Shown here: piece by piece, positions 48,312-58,105 of the stretch | Layout: every line of letters begins with the position of its first letter | How positions within the stretch are numbered: the first letter of the stretch is position 1 | Assembly: GCA_950022655.1 (NCBI GenBank) | Contig: OX465581.1 | Location: 105,817,125-105,881,124 of the forward strand | Origin: Alentia gelatinosa | Lineage: Eukaryota; Annelida; Polychaeta; Phyllodocida; Polynoidae | Direction: 5' to 3' | DNA: 64,000 nucleotides | The notes under the pieces: generated by a model | Seen by the model: only the letters and a program-made list of their open reading frames with translations | Databases searched by the model: none | Told to the model about the DNA's origin: nothing | Translations under genes and position numbers: made by a program

Positions 48312-48404
48312 GACATTCCATTTATTACAGGAAATCCCTATTTATGTTAGCCTTTCCACATGTGCCCCCCCCCCCCCCCCTCACGAATGAGCTGGCCTCT
48401 TAAT

Positions 48405-49364
48405 TCCTTTAAACTTCCTTTTTTTTGTGGAGAATATTTTATTTTCAACTAGTCATGAAAATCATGTTTCAATGTGACTTGTAACTTCAGAATGAGATAC
48501 AAATTGTACAAGATATATACACACAACTATTCTAGCAGCCATAAAGAAACAGATACATTTCTAAATAATATAGGGTTGTCATGCACTGGTAAATTAATCT
48601 ACCCTGTTTCTACAGATTTTCGAAATACATGTGTCACATCTCACCCATGGAATATTATTTCTTCTCCCGATTTTTTTATTTTTTTATTTTCATACAGGAC
48701 AAAACACAACAAGACAATATGACAGACACATCAAAACAGTATTTGCAGTTAGTACTGCCCACCCCCCAAAGGTCCACACTCCACCTTATTGGATTGTCTC
48801 CCACAGTTGAGCTAAATACTTAAATTTATGCATGCGACCTTCCTTCATATATACATATTTCTCTGTCTCTAATTTCCTCTTCAGTTCCACCATGAAAGCC
48901 ATGATATCCAAGTCATTTGCATAAGATAATTTCTGCCGATGCACAAAGGATTTAGCTTGTAAAATTACATAATTGACCATCCTGGTTGAGGAGGCAACAC
49001 CATATCTTCCAAATATAACCTCTTTTTTAGTAATCTTTAAGAAGTTGTCACTAAGGACATTTTTCAGCCATCTTGTTATGGCTTCCCAGAAAAACTTTGT
49101 CTCTGGACATTCTACCAAGAAGTGCATTAAGTCATCCCTTTCTGTACAATAGTTACATTCTGGGGAATCAACAACCTTTCTCTGGGCTAAATATTTATTG
49201 CATGTACTAGTACCATTTTAAACCCGGTACTGTAACGATTGCAATCTTGTGTCCCTAGAAGAGGAAAATGGTATTCGATATATAGTCTCCCACTCCTTGG
49301 AGTTGATTTCGAGATCTTGAAAAACCTTTTTCCACCTACCCATACAGCTCCTTTAAACTTCCTT
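48405..49364 (-). mobile_element. 5'-truncated LINE insertion with 16-bp target duplication
   Basis: TCCTTTAAACTTCCTT stands at both borders (48405-48420 and 49349-49364). On the minus strand the insert ends in an oligo-A tail (T run at 48419-48426 on plus) directly against the duplication. The remaining 928 bp carry the C-terminal part of a LINE ORF plus a 3' UTR. This is textbook target-primed reverse transcription, and the exact duplication suggests relatively recent integration. Confidence 0.85.
48786..49340 (-). pseudogene. LINE ORF2 C-terminal region (zinc-knuckle tail)
   Basis: The minus-strand frame reads SSSRDTRLQSLQYRV, one in-frame stop, then NKYLAQRKVVDSPECNYC, then MHFLVECPETKFFWEAITRW, and ends near 48786. 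The CxxC...H...C segment followed by FW is the zf-RVT-type tail downstream of LINE reverse transcriptases (L1/Tx1-like or related). Reverse transcriptase and endonuclease were lost by 5' truncation. Only one early stop is visible, so decay is modest. Confidence 0.8.
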
Positions 49365-50146
49365 ATCTTCTTTATGCTAAATCACATGCACACAGGTATC
49401 CTAAAAAGTGATTATATGTATATCGGAGGGCATGGGGCGAAAGGATAAGATTTTCCTGCTTCACTTTAAAATGATTGATAGGGGCACTTGCGAAAGGGGG
49501 TAATCCAAACCCTCATACACCCATCTTATGCCCTTTGCCCCTGTATAACAATATTCAAACAATGATATAGCTTTGGTAATCCATGTGAACTGTCAAATAA
49601 TATATGGTAGTAGTCACATCTATTCATCCCCTTACAAGATAGCCTGAGAAATTGTAACCTGACTTTGTATTCAGACGGACCCTTTGTTGTTTATGATAAG
49701 GAAATGTATTAATGTGGGTGATCTTCCTTGTATCTATCCAACAAAGACAGGGATTACATCTATAAATACATAGAAGGAATACATAAATTGGTCGTGTTAC
49801 GTATATGTGATTGTATATAAAATTCCTGAAGAAACTATATGCAAAAATATGATCGCCGATGAAGGTGCGTGCTTGTTTTTTTTAGATTTAGGAAAATCTT
49901 ACCAGCTTCCAAATGGTTACCCTTAATCATTCATTACTATACATTGTATACCCATGCCGTATATAAACTGTAAATACGCACCGTTTCGCCATATGACTTA
50001 AACATATCGTATGGAACACTGTTCTGTACGGCAAATTACGAAACATTGTGCCGTACACATCAACTAAAATGTTAGTAGTTAAGGCAAATTAAGTTAATTA
50101 TTTTATTAATTTTGGGTTTATAATAAATACAAAACCACCCAATATG
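49365..50146. other. intergenic, no gene supported
   Basis: AT-rich; nothing recognisable. Confidence 0.55.
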
Positions 50147-50226
50147 CTCGTACAAGCTACAAACTCGGCATAAATGCCTCGTTCGGTACAAACCGTCAAT
50201 TATCATCTCGTTTTGTAGCTTGTACA
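50147..50226. repeat. hairpin with 14-15 bp stem
   Basis: CGTACAAGCTACAAA on the left pairs with TTTTGTAGCTTGTAC on the right, with a ~45-bp loop that itself holds GGCATAAATGCC. Small foldback element or remnant. Confidence 0.55.
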
Positions 50227-51037
50227 GCATGGTCTGGTCGTTCTATATAATTATCTCTCCACTATTCTGTATACATTTTATACAAATGTCCCTTTCTTCT
50301 CTTTTCTCACCTTTTCCACTTCACTGTTCTTTTTCATTATGTATTTCTTCTTTGTGCATCCCTAAGAGACATTCCATTTTCTCATCTACTTGCAAAATTT
50401 GTCTCATGAACAGTTCCTCCATCTGTAATAGGACATTCTCTTAATCAAGAACTGAGAATATCGAATATGTATGTTTTCATCGGGTGGCAACTTTGTAAGA
50501 CTTTGTACGATCGAACAACAAGGAACACTCGTGTTTTTTTCATTTAATCTTATTAAAAGAATAACCCAAAAAAGGGAGCCAGTATTGTGCAAGACCACTG
50601 AAATATATGTGCCTCGAAGAGGCGAAAGGTTCTGTATGTTTCTCGGCTGCAAAGCTGTATGTCTCGGATTTTGAATTTGAATTAAACACTGCTATATCCT
50701 TGAAAAGATAGATAAGAAAAATAGATCCGATGATTCTATCCTACTCTCTAGTTAGTTCATACTAAAATTACCACAGGTTTCTATCTTAAACTACTCTATG
50801 TGGAATAACAAATGACAACCATAATACAAGACAGATAAGACTATAAATGATCGAGGTCATTGCAAGGGGAGGGGATTATGATTGCTTTCAACGGGTTTCT
50901 TTGCATTGCTGTTATTTTCCCTTTCAGCGCATAGTGGTTCAAGGTAAACCTCAGAGTCAACTCCACCAGAGCCTACGTAGTGTAGCTCTGACGACCAGTG
51001 TAGAGAGGTGTGTGCTTCAAGTAAGATTGGTCACCCA

Positions 51038-51893
51038 CACTGCACGAACCTTACCGCTTTACATATGTATGCGAAACGCGTCTAACAGTAGGATTTTGCG
51101 TCTAGAAGTTAGACCTGTTATTCGTCTCGTAGACGCCTTATCTAGTGGCGTATATACATGTCCATGGTGCGGTCTCATATACGTCATGTATACGCCTGAT
51201 TCCGTTGTATATACACCAACATTCCAATGGTTCCCATCTTTGCAACTTGGGGACACTACTGGTAGCATATTCATGATAAATAAGTCTATATTATATGAAA
51301 AATACATCTTATATTACCAATTTATTTTATAAAACCTTTATAAAACCTGATTGAGTATAAATTGATTAATTACACATAATAAACCATGCAATAAGTTGTT
51401 TTTTTACCGTTTTTCTGACATTTTTTTCTACTTTAAAACACCATTTCTAGGTGTGATCAGGCTGGGGTCAGTATATAATGACTGTGTTCTATTTTATAGT
51501 TGACTCCTAAAATCATCTTACCCCCGCCTCACCCGCCTCACCCGCCTCACCCGCCTCACCCCCACCCCTCGGCGGCGGGCAGCGGGGGGGCTTCTCACTG
51601 AGGCTGGCTGGGGGTGGCTGGGGGTGGCATGGGGTGGTGGGGGGGCATCCTTTTTTTGGGTATCATATATACGCCTGGCGTATATATATTGCGCAGAGTA
51701 TGTTTTATCTTAAATACGCCAGGCGTGAAAGACAGCCAAGTCGCGCGCGTCTACATATGGAAACTGTCTCGTAGACGCCCGAAACGCAGACGTGTATAAG
51801 AGGTGTATACAAGTATAAACAGGCCACGATACAGCCGATGCGTGCGTTATCGCGATGGCGATATATATGTAAAATATTGGTTTTCGTGCAGTG
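51038..51893. mobile_element. CACTA-like non-autonomous element, copy 2 (856 bp, inverted)
   Basis: It starts CACTGCACGAA and ends TTTTCGTGCAGTG, with CCA directly outside both ends (51035-51037 and 51894-51896). It is the reverse complement of copy 1 over most of its length. Subterminal palindromes such as ATACGCCTGGCGTAT are frequent. The 161-codon frame starting at 50847 that crosses it is not a gene. Confidence 0.8.
51523..51558. repeat. 9-bp x 4 tandem repeat
   Basis: Four perfect CCCGCCTCA units inside CACTA-like copy 2, followed by C-rich then G-rich sequence. Confidence 0.9.
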
Positions 51894-52200
51894 CCACCCC
51901 TTTCTGCACTGAGCTACGCTTTAGGGGTTGATATGGTTAAACCCTTTTCGTGTCCACGAATTCTCACTCTCAGACCAAGTTGATTTTTCTATACTGGGTC
52001 TGAGAGCAGAAATACTCATCAGGAAATATTCACAGCTCACCAAATTGATAGTAAAGTTTAAAGTAAGAATATGTAAAAATAGCTTTAAGAGTGAGAAATA
52101 TCTTATTTTCCAAATAGACAGGTAGTGGGTGAAGCTGGTCGTGTATTCAATCGAACCAGAGCGAACGTAGTGTAGCTCTGGTGGCCAGTGTAGCTTCAAG

Positions 52201-52684
52201 CGTGTTGAGTGGGTTCCACGTGTAATTATGAAGTCTACCACCAGGCGGCTCTGAGTGATTCAGACACTACTGTGTGTCTACCTTGTGCGTTACCTTGTAT
52301 TTATGATTTCCTACGATGCATCCACTATAAGGTGACAGATAACAATGTACTTTATCACTTTCCTCACTACATTAAAAAAAACTTTTTATAAACTTCATTG
52401 AGGATGGTTTGTCAGCCCTGAGAATCGTTTTCAGAATGGTCGGGCCGAATAACAGCTCTCCGGCTCTACACGGACTTCCAAGTCTATGGTTCATATTGGC
52501 AAATAATTCTTGGTGAAGCTGTTTGCTACAGTGATGTGAATTCCTGTTTTATGCATCTATGTGTTTCTTATAAACATAACATGCTTGCACTCCGCTATGT
52601 GGAGGTACACGTGCACTCATGCCGCTCCGTGTCCCTACCCGTGACCCGTGGTTTTTACTTTACTGTCACCTTGTGATAGGCATA
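52201..52684. other. spacer, no gene supported
   Basis: Nothing recognised on either strand. Confidence 0.5.
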
Positions 52685-53215
52685 ACAACGGAATTCCATA
52701 CACTTTCACTGGGTTGACATGGGAAATCAAGATTTCCACATCACCAAGCCTTAATAAACTATTTCATCAACGATTTCAAATATGTACCTAAATGGAAGAG
52801 TAAAGATTATGGCTGTAAGTATGCTGGGGGTTCTAGACCAATGGCAGATTTTGTCTGGGGTCTGCAGGCAGAATTCCCTCATTTTCAGAAAATCCGGCAT
52901 AGAAAATCAAGATTTTGACATTATTTCCACCTCACCAAGCATCACAAACTATTTCATCATCGATTCCAAGACAGTTCCGAAATAGAACAGTTAAAATTAT
53001 GGCCCTAGGTGTGCTGGGGGTTTCTAGGACAACAGGCAGATTTTGGGTCACTTTGGTTGGGTTCGGCAGTCACAGTTCCCTGACTTTCAGGTGACAAATC
53101 CAGAAAATCAAGATTTTTTAAACTATTCCCATACCCCAGGGCCTTAAAAACTATTTCACTGTCGATTCCAGTGTGCTGGGGTTTTCTGGATGCACAGCAC
53201 ATTTTGTGTCAATTT
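52685..53215. repeat. satellite-like tandem array, ~180-200 bp units, ~3 copies
   Basis: AAATCAAGATTT recurs at 52724, 52904 and 53104. Each is followed by CC(T)CACCAAGC-like sequence, AACTATTTCATCA(A/T)CGATT-like sequence, GTGCTGGGGGTT(T)CTAG and (G/A)CAGATTTTG. Units differ by indels and substitutions, so the array is old. No coding. Confidence 0.8.
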
Positions 53216-53989
53216 TTTATATTCAAAATATTTTGTCTGTGAAATAATTGTTAATTTCATATAATTTCAACTATATGACAAGTATATGATAATTATATAA
53301 GTCATGTTTCATGCATATGACAGAATAGGTATGGTGCTGCCTTATAGCTGGTTAGACAATAGACCCCTGCCTACTCTGCACGTCAGCTGTTGGATAAGGT
53401 GTGATACTACAGGTGTGAAAGTGGTGCCATCTTACAGCTAATACGGGAACATACAACTACATGCAATTGGAGAACAATAGCGAGTTTCTAACCCAGGTCT
53501 TTCAAGTCTGTGGTATACCGTTACGTCTTGTATTAGGTTAATTGGTTTGAATTCGTTGGAACGGATACTTGGTAGGAAACAACTATATATTTCCTTCCAA
53601 GATGCCGTCAACATATTGCTAGATGTCACTGCATACCTAGACGTCACGTGTGTGTTAATACTGTATTGTGTCTAGACTAGTCGTTTCTATAGTGCAGTTC
53701 CTCATCAATTAATCAGAGATATGCAAACTCGATGCGCACCTAGCTTGTTACAGTTTAGTTAGTGATGGTATTTTCCCGTGACCTTCTATAGCGTTCACAC
53801 TTCCCAGAAACGCCTCCCCTCTCTTAACTTGCTTTCTCGCTTTAACGGCGTCTGCTATGGGCCGCTTATGACAAATAGAAATGTGACATAGTCTCAGCGT
53901 CATGCTTCGGTATGTGAGTGTTTCACAGACACCATAAAGAATAAGGTTTCAACATCTCTATTTGTTCACGAATCCTTTACTCTGCCCGT
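53216..53989. other. spacer upstream of the PAH gene
   Basis: No supported gene. AT-rich at left, becoming more balanced toward the promoter region. Confidence 0.5.
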
Positions 53990-54100
53990 GGTGTCTATCT
54001 AGGTGGCTGCTCTTTTGTTGGTGACATTGTTTGGTTGGTTACTATGCGAAGCGGCCCAACATTTGTAAACAAACAAGATGGAGGAAATGCCACAGTGAGT
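53990..54100 (+). promoter_or_regulatory. putative promoter/5' end of the PAH-domain gene
   Basis: Placement is inferred from the 5' UTR exon that follows. The segment has TGTAAACAAAC (forkhead-type site, 54065) and AACAAGATGGAGG (YY1-like context, 54073). No TATA box is placed convincingly and the start of transcription is unknown. Confidence 0.3.
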
Positions 54101-54218
54101 GATAGCGCGTGTTGCCTGTAACTGCATTAACATTTGGCTGGACTCACTAGGGTTCGGGGAGTCACTGGAATATTGAGCATTTGAAACGGGATTTCTTTTA
54201 TAATCAGACCCTTTACAG
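54078..54218 (+). other. putative 5' UTR exon of the PAH-domain gene
   Basis: It ends at a strong donor, TTACAG|GTAAGA (GT at 54219-54220). The 5' limit is unknown; 54078 is used because an ATG there opens a six-codon upstream frame (MEEMPQ, stop). A second possible donor is GTGAGT at 54095. Splicing to the acceptor at 54798 leaves the first in-frame start of the main protein at 54830, so this exon would be non-coding. Confidence 0.45.
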
Positions 54219-54829
54219 GTAAGAGCAAATATGTCTATTTACACCACATTATCACTGTTATCTTGGCATGAATTTTCTACTCACGTTTGCCAGGAACCAC
54301 TGTATGTAAATCGATTGAGCATGTACTGTACAGCATACTTCAAAGCCGGTCATCGGTATTGACGCTTAGACCAACGCCATCCAGGTCATGGACTTAACTT
54401 GTCGATACATGTTAACTGCGAATACGAAGACCAAGGCATGTTTATATATTCATATTCATTTTTCTGTAGCCCTATATCATAATACAGAAGTATGTACATT
54501 ATCATAATGAAGTGTATCGTAAGTCTATGTATATGCTCAAGGTTCTGTAGAGAATTATTCATTATCATGTAGCTTGATGCAAGATCCATTTCATGAAGAC
54601 ATATGGTTAAGATTAACTTGAAGATGGAGAGAAAAATGTGGTTTTGTTTGTGCATGTTACACAGGTTTTGTATTTGTTAAAAGCATGGGTCTGTATCCAA
54701 ATCCGAGTTAAAAGGAATACAGTATATATACTATATTCTTTTCATATTGGTGAACAATGGGCGCATGTCTGATAGCCCTTTTTGCATGAACATTACAGGT
54801 GATTTCTGGAGAACAACATATCACAAAGA

Positions 54830-54923
54830 ATGCCTCGACCTAAAACACAAAAGCCTGCTCCCCAGCATGTTATTCCAGTTCCTAAGCCCACATATGTAAC
54901 TGACCCTGCCTATAGGAAGAATG
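54830..54923 (+). CDS. PAH-domain protein, first coding exon
   Basis: The exon runs from acceptor CATTACAG| (54798) to donor AATG|GTAAGC (GT at 54924). A stop codon precedes the ATG in frame within the exon, so 54830 is the start. It encodes 31 residues, MPRPKTQKPAPQHVIPVPKP followed by TYVTDPAYRKN, plus one base (phase 1). The peptide is basic and proline-rich with no fold recognised. The main exon at 56499 begins in the matching phase and both sites are good, so I join them, giving 278 aa. The join is inferred from splice signals; a transcript would settle it. Confidence 0.6.
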
Positions 54924-55024
54924 GTAAGCATGAACATTTTGGATGTACAATTGCGTGTGTATGTTTTGTATTGATTTTCTTTGATTGTGTTTCTGCAACA
55001 TGCTAGTGTGGAAGTGCGCGATCA

Positions 55025-55686
55025 CCTTATTCCTATATACCTATGAGCGAACAACCTATGATTACCTTACGCTGCTGGGGGTGGAATAACTTTTGTTTAC
55101 TGCCCAGGTTGACGTTTACTGCCAAGGTTGATGTTAAGAGACGTTCGGTTTTTATCGATATTAGCCGACAATTGAAGGTATATAGGAATAGGGAAACCAC
55201 GTACCGGTGGGAACATAGTTTCCCTCTATTCCTATATACCTACTGCCGTAAGTGACACAATTACTACATGCTGCTCTCTACACTGTATTGCACGGCTGTG
55301 TATAGTAATAAGATAATGTAGTGCCTGAGCCCGTAATCGGTCATACTCGATCATTTGACAAAAAAATGTCCCTCTACCTGTGGCGTCAGGATGCATTTTT
55401 GCATTAAATGACCTCGAATGGCCATCTGTATGGGCTCAGGAATAGAGGGAAACTATGTTCCGGTGGGAATAAGTCAAAATTACGAGGTAAGACTTGGAAA
55501 AATTACTGCCCAAGTACGGGGTTTCCCTATTCCTATATACCTTCAATTGTCGGCTAATATCAATAAAAAAAAAACGAACCTGGGTAGTAAACGTCAACCT
55601 GGGCAGTAAACAAAAGTTAGTCCACCCCCCAGCTGCGTTAGGTAATCGTAGGTTGTTCACTCATAGGTATATATAGGAATAGTAAG
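55025..55686. mobile_element. large foldback element in the PAH-gene intron
   Basis: The left end CTTATTCCTATATACCTATG is mirrored by CATAGGTATATATAGGAATA on the other strand at the right end. Arms of about 220 bp are inverted copies: GAACAACCTA, TTTACTGCCCAGGTTGACGT, CGATATTAGCCGACAATTG and TTCCCTCTATTCCTATATACC all have partners. ATCA stands near both borders and may be the target duplication. No coding capacity. Confidence 0.75.
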
Positions 55687-56041
55687 ATCAGAAAGTGGCT
55701 GAGTCATAGGGAAGTCGGTCCCTGGCTATTGTAGCATAATTACCCGACCGGCCATCACAGTAACCACGTTTTCACTTATTATTGGAGGATAGTATGTTTT
55801 AAGTATGTTATTGGTTTTTTTCTTAGGTCAATGAAATCCACGATGTGATCGTAATACCCAAACATAGATTCCCGTAGCATGTATGACCTGTTGAAATCTT
55901 GTTAATGTTGTGATATTTTTTCGTAAACTCTGCCTTATTCGTAACAAAATCTACTCATGGAAAGTGTCAATAGAGTCAATATAGAACGTTTTACAATATC
56001 GACAACCAAGAGTGACATTTGATAACCATATATATATGAAT

Positions 56042-56106
56042 ACCAAACAGTACAAAATTGAATTCCGAAATGCGAAGGGTACTATTGATACAACCACCAT
56101 AGCTAT
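56042..56106 (+). pseudogene. 65-bp copy of the PAH gene's last coding codons
   Basis: 64 of 65 bases match 57173-57237, in the same orientation and about 1.13 kb upstream. Weaker similarity extends a few tens of bases to the left. It contains the codons for the last 21 residues before the stop, but the stop itself has changed. It is inside the intron and cannot be a functional exon as it stands. Its near identity implies recent duplication, template switching or gene conversion. Confidence 0.8.
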
Positions 56107-56122
56107 ATATATTATATATATA

Positions 56123-56151
56123 GTTGTTATTGTTGTTGTTGTTGTTGTTGT
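56123..56151. repeat. (GTT)n microsatellite
   Basis: About nine GTT units with one ATT interruption, just after the duplicated coding fragment. Confidence 0.85.
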
Positions 56152-56385
56152 ACTTGTTTTCAATAAGATATTCAGAATATAGATAGAAACGAATCGCATC
56201 ATATATTATAAGCATAGCATATTATCATAGCAAATCTGTAAAGAAAGAAAAGTGTGCAATACCTTTTACTAAGATCATTATACTGCGAAAAATTTCGCTA
56301 AGGTAACAGTAAGCCAATACATAGACAGATACGTATTGATAAAGATGATAGGATATTCATGCAGTCACAAATTGAGCTAAGTTAA

Positions 56386-56416
56386 ATGATATACATGGCC
56401 ATATATGCATGGGAAG
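56386..56416 (+). other. possible alternative first coding exon
   Basis: ATG at 56386 (or 56395) is followed by GGGAAG|GTAAGC, a consensus donor at 56417. Joined to the acceptor at 56498 it is also in phase with the PAH frame (MIYMAIYAWEG...). An 82-bp intron would result. It may be an alternative start or a chance donor. Confidence 0.25.
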
Positions 56417-56498
56417 GTAAGCAAGCGATAGCATTTCGTATAAGAAGCAGTAAGTATACTCATCTCAATCCCAATAATCTGTTATCTGTCCTTCCCAG

Positions 56499-57241
56499 GT
56501 ATAGACTATGTGGGGATCGTCGGGAAATTGGCGCCGTTGAAAGTGGTGGTCAAGAAAACCCAAACTCGGAGACGTCCGAGGCGTCGGGAGCCGGCTCTTC
56601 CATACCACTCGGCAGCCACCATGGCTTACGTAAAGGCCGTGCGGAAAACCTTCTGGAACCGCCCGGAGATTTTCGACGAGTTCGTCACCATCATGGGCGA
56701 GATGAACAAGAGCCCAGGGACCCGTCTGGTGGAACTCATCAACCGCGTGGTGGTGCTGTTCGACGGGTACCCGGACCTCATCTTCAGCTTCGACTCCTTC
56801 CTGCCCAACGGTTACGAGCTGGAGCTGCAGGACGACGCCGTGGTCATCAAGGTCTACGAGGACGGAGAGTTGCTCACGGAGGACGGGACCCCCGTCATTT
56901 ACGGACCCGGGACAGAGACTTCAAGGATGGCAAGGTCGCGGAAGGTCGATATCGATGAGACTGTGGAGTATGTGCGGGGGGTGAAGAAGACGTTCGCTTT
57001 TCGCCCGGAGGTGTACCGCCAGTTCATGCTACTGCTCCAGGCGTACCACACCGATACCGCCGGGGAAGAGGAGACCATCAGGGACGTCGTGAAGCTCTTC
57101 CATGGTTATCCTGCCTTGGTTCTCGGTTTTAATGAGTTCCTTCCCAGTGGTTGTCGTATTCATATGTACGACACCAAACAGTACACAATTGAATTCCGAA
57201 ATGCGAAGGGTACTATTGATACAACCACCATAGCTATGTAG
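56499..57241 (+). CDS. SIN3-like protein with two PAH domains, main coding exon
   Basis: Acceptor TCCTTCCCAG| opens a frame that runs to TAG at 57239. In the 278-aa joined protein there is a basic stretch KKTQTRRRPRRREP (about residues 50-63, NLS-like), PAH1 at about 74-143 (core LFDGYPDLIFSFDSFLPNGY) and PAH2 at about 186-255 (core LFHGYPALVLGFNEFLPSG). PAH domains are the four-helix protein-docking modules of SIN3 corepressors; those proteins are over 1000 aa, with three or four PAHs plus an HDAC-interaction region, absent here. It may be a nuclear adaptor or a competitor for PAH ligands (inference). An internal ATG at 56621 sits in a perfect GCCACCATGG context and would give a 206-aa form without the basic stretch. 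The first 600 bases are GC-rich, the last 120 AT-rich like the surroundings. Confidence 0.85.
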
Positions 57242-58105
57242 CATGCCTATTTATTTGTATAGGGAGAGGTACTAATGCACTATGAATCTCATATATATGT
57301 CAAAATTGTATTGGCTTCGTTATTGAAGTTGTCTTCAACTTTTGATATGTAAAAGAAATCTCTTTATGAAATATACAGTAATTTCATTAACTTATAATTT
57401 CCCCTCATGTGTGAATGGATATACATGTATAGGCATATTGGGATATACTTGAAACGTTGTGTTTATTGTATGCGACTAGATTCATAAAGACTATTGTAAC
57501 TGGTTAATATCTTATAGATTATATGTATATTTTGTCTGCCCATTACCAGTTATTACTTAGATTATTTATTTTCTAAAGAACATATTTTATATACGGCACT
57601 TATAGCTTTAGAAATAGGATGTCTTACGGAATGCATTTGTATAGAGGGGTTGTCGGGTATAAACTGCAGAGTGCATCGTAAAAGAGCAGAGAGAAATAGA
57701 TGCGTTCTTCTTGCACAAATATACACATGTAGTCTACTTTAGCAATACAAATATTGATGGTTATTGTTAATGTAAGATAAACCCGATATATGATATATAA
57801 TGATTATTCGGAAAGTAGGAAGCTATAATCTTGCCAATGGTTTTTAGAGATATATTGTTATCCTACAGAGGTTTTACTACTGTAAACGTTATGCGACGGG
57901 ACAATTGTCCGTTATTTGCCTCTAGCTTAATGCCTTCGACTTTTGTCGTCGTCATATTTGTTATGACAGAAGTCTAATATTGGTATATAAGAAAGTTACA
58001 GTTAATGTCCTAGCTCAGCCTTTCTATCATAAGAATATGAATATATGTGTAAAATGTATTGCCGTTGTGTAAATATACCTAATAAAGACTTTATGACATA
58101 CATTG
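57242..58105 (+). other. 3' UTR of the PAH-domain gene
   Basis: AT-rich, with no further open frame. It ends about 20 bp after the AATAAA at 58081. The extent is inferred from that signal. Confidence 0.5.
58081..58086 (+). terminator. poly(A) signal AATAAA
   Basis: AATAAA followed after about 20 bases by CATTGTGAACTTCTGTCT, a G/T-rich downstream element. It is the first well-placed consensus signal after the PAH stop codon with such an element. Confidence 0.55.

Larger units (their letters stand above)
50964..52200. repeat. ~45-bp direct repeats bracketing CACTA-like copy 2
   Basis: ACCAGAGC-(2 nt)-ACGTAGTGTAGCTCTG, then GACCAGTGTAG or GGCCAGTGTAG and GCTTCAAG, occurs at 50964-51020 and 52154-52200. 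Each copy can fold (CCAGAGC with GCTCTGG). The intervening 1.1 kb contains the CACTA-like insertion. They may be ends of an older element interrupted by it. Confidence 0.55.
54924..56498 (+). other. intron of the PAH-domain gene (1575 bp)
   Basis: It begins GTAAGC and ends CTGTCCTTCCCAG. It contains a foldback element (55025-55686), a 65-bp copy of the gene's own 3' coding end (56042-56106) and a GTT microsatellite (56123-56151). Confidence 0.6.

Noticed and set aside
50847..51332. 161-codon plus-strand frame
   Set aside because: It spans the border and interior of the CACTA-like copy 2. The palindromic GTATATAC and GTAGACGCC words are non-coding repeats.
56386..56958. 190-codon frame overlapping the PAH exon
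   Set aside because: It reads the GC-rich PAH exon in another phase. The PAH frame has clear homology, so this is a shadow, although its first 31 bases could be an alternative exon.
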